Assembly (NCBI GenBank): GCA_934474025.1
Contig: CAKSMF010000003.1
Coordinates: 1-64,000 of the forward strand
Reading direction: 5' to 3'
Source of the DNA: an uncultured Ruminococcus sp.
Lineage (GTDB): Bacteria > Bacillota > Clostridia > Oscillospirales > Ruminococcaceae
Length of the DNA: 64,000 bases
Made by a program: the position numbers and the translations under genes. Positions 59,144-64,000 of the stretch are shown in pieces (position 1 is the stretch's first letter; each line of letters starts with the position of its first letter). The notes under the pieces were generated by a model. The model saw only the letters and a list, made by a program, of their open reading frames with translations. It had not been told where the DNA came from and did no database searches.

Positions 59144-59572
59144 ATGAAAAATTTTAAAAAAATTGGTATAATAATAATATTGGCGGTTATGGCACTTTCA
59201 GGTTGTAAAAATGATACGAAAAATTCTTCAGAATCGTCTGTTGATGCGACTGTTTCAAAGACCGAAGCAGTTACAGAATCTATAACAGATACAACTGTTA
59301 CTAAGTCTGAAACAGTTACAACAAAGTCTGCTGTAACAACTACAATAACTACTTCTGCTACAGAATCCACTTCAATAACAACTACTAATATAACTACTGT
59401 AGCAGAACTTCAGCAATCGGAAATATTCACATATGAAGATAGTGATATTGACAATGAATTGCCGATTATATCAGATACAGAGAATCCAACAGAAGGATTT
59501 GAAAAACACTCAGAAGCTGAAACAGATTTTTCAAATGATGTAATAGAACTTCCGTTTGTGCCTGCAAATTGA
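59144..59572 (+). CDS. Ser/Thr-rich lipoprotein of unknown function
   Basis: 142 residues. A lipoprotein signal peptide (IGIIIILAVMALSGC, Cys ~22) is followed by a low-complexity Thr/Ser/Val stretch (TTKSAVTTTITTSATESTSI) and an acidic C-terminus (FTYEDSDIDNELPIISDTEN). There is no folded domain. The Thr-rich linker resembles that of the DUF4430 lipoprotein at 50776, so it could be a shortened relative that lost the binding domain, or a wall spacer. AAGGAGG precedes ATG 59144. It has its own promoter and an attenuator-like hairpin in the leader. Confidence 0.75.
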   Translation: MKNFKKIGIIIILAVMALSGCKNDTKNSSESSVDATVSKTEAVTESITDTTVTKSETVTTKSAVTTTITTSATESTSITTTNITTVAELQQSEIFTYEDSDIDNELPIISDTENPTEGFEKHSEAETDFSNDVIELPFVPAN

Positions 59573-59654
59573 TTTATAAGTTGATTGTGATTTCTTTTAT
59601 TGCATAAATTCAAGCTATATGTTATAATTAGAAAAAACAGGAGGGCTTGTTTTT

Positions 59655-60386
59655 ATGAATGAAAATACAGAAAAAAATACAATCAAGAATACTTTCTTAA
59701 AGACACAGGAAGATTTCATTCATGCTTCATTTGATAGGGAAATGGCGTTTTACGAAAGTATATGTTCCGGAAATCTCGAACTTGTACACATTTTTATGAA
59801 ACCTCTTTGTTATGAAGGCTGTGGAATACTTAGTGAAGATAAAATAAGAAATTTCAAATATCATATGGTAGTACTTGCTTCATTGATAGCACGTTATTGT
59901 ATTAAAGGAGGAATGACCCCAGAAGAATCCTATACAATGAGTGATTTTTATATAATGAAAACAGACAAGTGCAATACAGAAAAAGAAATACGAAAAGTTC
60001 ATGTTGAGATGATAGAGGATTATACCAAAAGAATGCGTTTGATAAAAATGAAAGGTATTTATTCAAAGCAAATGGTCAGAGCTATTGATTATATAATGAA
60101 TCATATACATAGCAAAATTTTGCTTGTAGATGTGGCAAGATATCTTGATATAAGCCATGAATATCTTTCAAGACTTTTCCGTAAAGAAACTGGAATTACT
60201 TTCAGCGAATATGTAAATTCACTTAAAATTCAGGAGGCTTCTGCACTGCTTATCAACACAGAATACAGCGAAAAAGATATAGGAAATATGTTGTGTTTTG
60301 CAACTCAAAGTTATTTTATAAAAGTATTCAAAAAATATATGAGTTGTTCTCCTAAACAGTATCGAAAAAGCTACCATATACTTTGA
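59655..60386 (+). CDS. AraC-family regulator next to GH9
   Basis: 243 residues, paralogous along its whole length to the regulator at 37834: shared N-terminal motif (FDREMAFYESICSGNLELVH, LIARYCIKGGMTPEESYTMS, DKCNTEKEIRKVH) and two HTH motifs (LLVDVARYLDISHEYLSRLF, SEKDIGNMLCFATQSYFIKV). ATG 59655 follows CAGGAGGGC. It lies directly upstream of the GH9-dockerin-GH16 gene, whose promoter has a good -10 but no -35 box, fitting activation by this protein. Both paralogues neighbour a beta-glucan-active hydrolase, so a common inducer class is likely. Confidence 0.88.
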   Translation: MNENTEKNTIKNTFLKTQEDFIHASFDREMAFYESICSGNLELVHIFMKPLCYEGCGILSEDKIRNFKYHMVVLASLIARYCIKGGMTPEESYTMSDFYIMKTDKCNTEKEIRKVHVEMIEDYTKRMRLIKMKGIYSKQMVRAIDYIMNHIHSKILLVDVARYLDISHEYLSRLFRKETGITFSEYVNSLKIQEASALLINTEYSEKDIGNMLCFATQSYFIKVFKKYMSCSPKQYRKSYHIL

Positions 60387-60449
60387 TGTCAAAATATTGC
60401 TATTTTTGTCAAAAAAATTGTATACTTTTGTTTCGGAGTATGTTATAAT
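60387..60449 (+). promoter_or_regulatory. Direct repeats and promoter of the GH9 gene
   Basis: TGTCAAAATATTG (60387-60399) and TGTCAAAAAAATTG (60407-60420) repeat with a 20-base period, immediately after the AraC stop. TATAAT at 60444-60449 lacks a -35 partner; the second repeat ends 23 bases upstream of it, a suitable position for an activator. Confidence 0.55.
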
Positions 60450-60484
60450 GATATCACCAAATAACTTAATGGGAGTCGTGTAAC

Positions 60485-63400
60485 ATGAAAAATATTTTTA
60501 AACGCTGTACAGCAGTTTTTGCAATGTGTAGCATAATGGCAACAGCAATGCCTATGTCGATATTAGCAGTAGATTCTACTAATATCATATCAAACTCAAC
60601 ATTCGACAGTAATGTTGATGGCTGGGGTACTTACAAAGAAAGCGGTGGAGCTTGTTCATTAGGGCTTGAGGACGGAAAACTTGCTCTTACAGTAAGCAAT
60701 GTAGGTAAACTTAATTATTCTGTACAGGTATTCTATGATATCGTACCTCTTTATCAAAACGGTGTATATCGTCTTAAATATGATATTTCGTCAAGTGTGG
60801 ACAGAGATATTGAGGGAATGATTCAACAAAACGGCGGAACTTATCAGGCTTATACATGGAAAGGTCTTTCATTGACTTCTGAACCGCAAACTGTAGATTA
60901 CGAATTTACAATGGAAAAAGATACCGATATTATGGCTAAGCTGGTCTTTAACTGCGGAACTCAGGGAGAAGATTTACCAGAACACAAAATATATATTGAT
61001 AATGTTTCACTTGAACTTGTTGACGACAGCAAAGTAGATTACAGTGCAACACGTCCATATGAACCGGATATTATGACTAATCAGGTAGGATATACTCCTG
61101 ACAGCAAAAAAACAGCAGTTTTTCGTAATGTCACCGATGAAACAGAATTTTCAGTAATAGATGCAAACACTAATGAAACAGTCTATACAGGAAATCTTAT
61201 AAACAAAGGTCATAATTCCTTAGCTGATGAGGATAACTGGACAGGTGATTTTTCAGAAGTCAAAAAAGAAGGATTATACTATATAAAGTGCGGAAATCTT
61301 GATGATTCATATACTTTTCAAATCGGAGAAAATGTCTATACAAATTTGCTTGATGATACTGTAAGAATGTTATATCTTCAGCGTTGTGGAGTCGAAATTG
61401 AAGATGAAGCATTTGGTCATGTAGCTTGTCATAATACACTTGCTACCGTTTATGGAACAGATAAAAAAATTGATGTTTCTGGTGGTTGGCATGATGCCGG
61501 AGATTATGGACGTTATGTAGTACCTGCTGCCAAAGCTGTTGCAGATTTGCTTTATGCTTATGGTCAGAATCCTGCTCTTTATAGTGATAATATCGGTATT
61601 CCGGAAAGTCAGAATGGTATTCCTGATATTCTTGATGAAGTCCGTTTTGAACTTGAATGGATGATGAAAATGCAGAATGAAAATGGCGGTGTTCACCATA
61701 AAGTAACTTGTGAAAGCTTTCCGTCATATGTAATGCCCGAAAAGGAAACTGAACCGCTTATAGTTACTGATATTTCAACAACTGCAACGGCTGATTTCTG
61801 TGGGGCAATGGCACTTGCATACGAGTATTATAAAAATGTTGATAAGGAGTTTGCAGACAAGTGTCTTGAATGTGCTGAAAAAGCATGGGCTTTCCTTGAA
61901 GAACACCCCGAATTTATTTTTGAAAATCCTGAAGATATAGTTACCGGCGATTATGGAGACAAATATGACGTTGATGAACGTTACTGGGCATCAGCACAGA
62001 TGTATCGTGCAACCGGTGACAGCAAGTATATTGAAAACATTTCAGATTATACAGGTCTTGATTGGGCAACTGTGGGTGATTACGGAAATATAGCCATAGT
62101 TACAATGGAAGGCATTGACAAGGAATCAGAAATTTATAAGAAAGCTAAAAATAATATAATTTCACAGGCAAATAAATTTGTAAATGTTTCAGAAAATACT
62201 GCTTACGGAGTATCACAGAATAAATTTAACTGGGGCAGTAATATGACTATTGCAAATTCTGGTATTATACTTGGACTTGCTTATAAACTCACATCAGAAG
62301 AAAAATACCTTACAAATGCACAAGGACAACTTAATTATCTTCTTGGTGTAAATCCTGTAGGAGAGTGTTTTGTAACGGGATATGGTACAGTTTCGCCACA
62401 GAATCCTCATCACAGACCGTCAATGGCAAAAAATAATGCTATGAAAGGTATGCTTGTAGGCGGAGTCAATTCCGGACTTGAAGACAGTGCTGCGAAAGCT
62501 TATTGCCGTGGATTGCCTGTTGCAAAATGTTATGTTGATAATTCTGAAAGCTATTCAACAAATGAAATAACAATTTACTGGAATTCCCCATTAACATATC
62601 TTCTTTCACTTACATCAGATAATAATGTACTTTGGGGTGATGCCAACTGTGACGGAAGCGTATCTGTAGCCGATGCTGTATTAATTATGCAGTCCCTTGC
62701 AAATGCTGACGAATATAAACTTTCTGAGCAGGGAGCTATAAATGCAGATGTTTTCAATAATGGTGATGGTATAACTTCAGCAGATGCACTTTCAATACAG
62801 AAAGTAATCGCAAATCTTATTAAGCAGTCCGATTTACCGGAATCCTATATGGATAGTCAACAGCCTCCGACTACTACAACTACAACAACTACTACCACAG
62901 CAGAAAATACTACAACAACAACTACTACTACTTTAACTACTGTTCCCGAAACTGAAAAAACAACCACTACTCAACAAAATTCAGGTACTTCCGGAATAAG
63001 AGACTATGGCACACCTATGAATAAAAATGCTTCTCTTGTAGCTGATTTCACAAAGGGAGCAAGTTCGGATTTTTATGCTTCTGACGGCTGGACTAACGGA
63101 AGTGTTTTCAATTGTGGCTGGTATAAGGAAAATGTTTCATTTGATAACGGAAATATGAGTCTTACAATTGATAAAGATACTACAGGAAAATATGAATATT
63201 CCGGTGCTGAATACAGAACAAATGATTTCTATAGCTATGGCTATTATGAAACTTCCATGCAACCAATTAAAAATGATGGTGTAGTATCATCTTTCTTTAC
63301 TTATACAGGACCGTCCGATAATAATCCATGGGACGAAATTGACATTGAAATTCTTGGTAAGGATACAACAAAAGTACAGTTCAATTATTATACCAATGGT

Positions 63401-63664
63401 GTTGGCAATCATGAATATATGTATGATTTAGGTTTTGATGCTTCTGAGGGTTATCACACATATGGATTTGACTGGCAACCCGACCATATTACATGGTACG
63501 TTGACGGAAAAGCTGTTTATACAGCAACGGAAAATATTCCTTCAACAGCCGGCAGAATAATGGTTAACACTTGGAATGGCATAAATGTTGATGATTGGCT
63601 TAATCCTTTTGACGGAAAAACACCTCTCACAGCACATTATCAGTGGATAACATACAATAAATAA
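60485..63664 (+). CDS. Cellulosomal GH9-dockerin-GH16 bifunctional glucanase
   Basis: 1059 residues. Signal peptide to ~29. CBM4/9-like beta sandwich at ~32-175 (NIISNSTFDSNVDGWGTYKE). Ig-like CelD_N at ~193-280. GH9 at ~285-720 with catalytic Asp in SGGWHDAGDYGRYVVPAAKA, HHRPSMAKNN and general-acid region STNEITIYWNSPLTYLL. Dockerin at ~722-790 (WGDANCDGSVSVADAVLIMQ, then ADVFNNGDGITSADALSIQK). A Thr-rich linker leads to a GH16 lichenase at ~850-1059 with catalytic DEIDIEILG. It should cut cellulose and mixed-linkage or beta-1,3-1,4-glucan while attached to a scaffoldin. A dockerin between two catalytic modules is characteristic of ruminococcal cellulosomes. Confidence 0.95.
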   Translation: MKNIFKRCTAVFAMCSIMATAMPMSILAVDSTNIISNSTFDSNVDGWGTYKESGGACSLGLEDGKLALTVSNVGKLNYSVQVFYDIVPLYQNGVYRLKYDISSSVDRDIEGMIQQNGGTYQAYTWKGLSLTSEPQTVDYEFTMEKDTDIMAKLVFNCGTQGEDLPEHKIYIDNVSLELVDDSKVDYSATRPYEPDIMTNQVGYTPDSKKTAVFRNVTDETEFSVIDANTNETVYTGNLINKGHNSLADEDNWTGDFSEVKKEGLYYIKCGNLDDSYTFQIGENVYTNLLDDTVRMLYLQRCGVEIEDEAFGHVACHNTLATVYGTDKKIDVSGGWHDAGDYGRYVVPAAKAVADLLYAYGQNPALYSDNIGIPESQNGIPDILDEVRFELEWMMKMQNENGGVHHKVTCESFPSYVMPEKETEPLIVTDISTTATADFCGAMALAYEYYKNVDKEFADKCLECAEKAWAFLEEHPEFIFENPEDIVTGDYGDKYDVDERYWASAQMYRATGDSKYIENISDYTGLDWATVGDYGNIAIVTMEGIDKESEIYKKAKNNIISQANKFVNVSENTAYGVSQNKFNWGSNMTIANSGIILGLAYKLTSEEKYLTNAQGQLNYLLGVNPVGECFVTGYGTVSPQNPHHRPSMAKNNAMKGMLVGGVNSGLEDSAAKAYCRGLPVAKCYVDNSESYSTNEITIYWNSPLTYLLSLTSDNNVLWGDANCDGSVSVADAVLIMQSLANADEYKLSEQGAINADVFNNGDGITSADALSIQKVIANLIKQSDLPESYMDSQQPPTTTTTTTTTTAENTTTTTTTTLTTVPETEKTTTTQQNSGTSGIRDYGTPMNKNASLVADFTKGASSDFYASDGWTNGSVFNCGWYKENVSFDNGNMSLTIDKDTTGKYEYSGAEYRTNDFYSYGYYETSMQPIKNDGVVSSFFTYTGPSDNNPWDEIDIEILGKDTTKVQFNYYTNGVGNHEYMYDLGFDASEGYHTYGFDWQPDHITWYVDGKAVYTATENIPSTAGRIMVNTWNGINVDDWLNPFDGKTPLTAHYQWITYNK

Positions 63665-63687
63665 GTATGTATTCATATAATCCCTCT

Positions 63688-63720
63688 GACCCCATCTTTT
63701 AAAGGTGGGGTTTTCCTTTT
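63688..63720 (+). terminator. Terminator after the GH9 gene
   Basis: ACCCCATC (63689-63696) pairs with GGTGGGGT (63704-63711) around TTTTAAA, followed by TTTCCTTTT. Confidence 0.8.
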
Positions 63721-63768
63721 AGAAAAATATCTTTTTTCATATTGTTTTGGAAAATTTGTACATAAAGC

Positions 63769-63797
63769 TTGACAAATGTTAAAAAACAGAGTAGAAT
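63769..63797 (+). promoter_or_regulatory. Promoter of the last, partial gene
   Basis: TTGACA (63769-63774) with TAGAAT (63792-63797) at 17 bases. A TATAAT at 63803-63808 is too far from that -35. Confidence 0.6.
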
Positions 63798-63856
63798 TTA
63801 TGTATAATATTAATATTAGGGAACTTATTTTTTTATATAAATAAACGGAGGTTGCT

Positions 63857-64000
63857 ATGAAATTAAAAAAATATTTAGCTACAATTATGTGTGCAACAAC
63901 GGCTTTATGCCAGCTTTCAGTAAATGTTCCGCCGGTGTATTCAGCGGAAGAAATTGCAGATTCGCTTGCAAACGATTCAGGACTTGATTACGATTTTGCA
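63857..64000 (+). CDS. Secreted protein, N-terminus only (cut by window end)
   Basis: ATG 63857 follows CGGAGG with 7 bases spacing. The 48 visible residues begin with a signal peptide (MKLKKYLATIMCATTALCQL) and continue VYSAEEIADSLANDSGLDYD. A likely cleavage site is after YSA. The type of secreted protein cannot be determined; the location after a cellulosomal enzyme makes another extracellular enzyme or surface protein likely. Confidence 0.75.
   Translation, partial: MKLKKYLATIMCATTALCQLSVNVPPVYSAEEIADSLANDSGLDYDFA

Noticed and set aside
61370..61727. Minus-strand ORFs of 94-109 codons within GH9
   Set aside because: They are antisense shadows of the conserved GH9 catalytic domain.

Overview
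The window looks like part of the chromosome of a low-GC, cellulosome-producing gut Firmicute related to Ruminococcus (Oscillospiraceae). The evidence is a GH9-dockerin-GH16 enzyme, a second dockerin protein, an intracellular GH5 glucanase, a type III glutamine synthetase, Ni-CO dehydrogenase, Hcp, cobalamin riboswitches, and strong TTGACA-N17-TATAAT promoters. GC content was judged by eye and not computed. All assignments come from reading the sequence and from remembered family motifs; no database search was possible.

Layout. (1) 1-8.6 kb is an accessory, decaying region. It holds a truncated Dam methylase, a small XRE regulator, and two orphan type I-C-like CRISPR repeats with a dead IS110-family element between them. 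A BspA-type LRR pseudogene, an MGMT-like gene, several unknown genes and a duplicated 65-codon cassette follow. (2) 8.6-12.1 kb has tRNA-Leu(CAG) and a divergent HcpR-like regulator / ferredoxin-hcp nitrosative-stress locus. (3) 12.1-29.0 kb is a divergent nitrogen-assimilation locus. The leftward operon is gltB-gltD-GS-like-ANTAR regulator-purF-asnB and the rightward operon is amtB-PII fusion-pyrG-glnN. Both leaders carry an intrinsic terminator overlapped by a hexaloop (A1/G4) hairpin of the kind ANTAR proteins bind. The ANTAR protein has a degenerate receiver, and the GS-like protein beside it lacks several catalytic residues. (4) 29-34 kb carries oleate hydratase with a TetR regulator, a cupin protein and a LysR regulator; 33.2-36.3 kb carries metE-metF. 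(5) 36.4-38.6 kb has an intracellular GH5 with a tandem duplicate of its 3' end, and a divergent AraC regulator. (6) 38.7-42.8 kb holds ahpC, an AhpF-like reductase with permuted domains, and a membrane GDPD. (7) 43-45 kb encodes a dockerin protein of unknown function. (8) 45-50.3 kb is a six-gene leftward operon: two small membrane proteins, a CO dehydrogenase homologue with a C-cluster ligand substitution, and a SsuABC/NrtABC-type ABC transporter. (9) 50.5-58.9 kb holds two cobalamin-riboswitch operons encoding a DUF4430 lipoprotein, EcfT, an EcfA-EcfA'-S fusion, a small HNH-repeat protein, a secreted transcobalamin-like protein and a 36-residue peptide. (10) 59-64 kb has a Ser/Thr-rich lipoprotein, a second AraC paralogue, the GH9-dockerin-GH16 enzyme, and the start of another secreted protein.

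Three candidate systems stand out. The first is a proposed nitrogen sensor in which a GS-like pseudoenzyme partners an AmiR-like ANTAR protein that controls the two leaders around it. The second is a B12 capture system combining a bacterial counterpart of intrinsic factor/transcobalamin with a fused ECF transporter. The third is the variant CODH linked to a dedicated importer.
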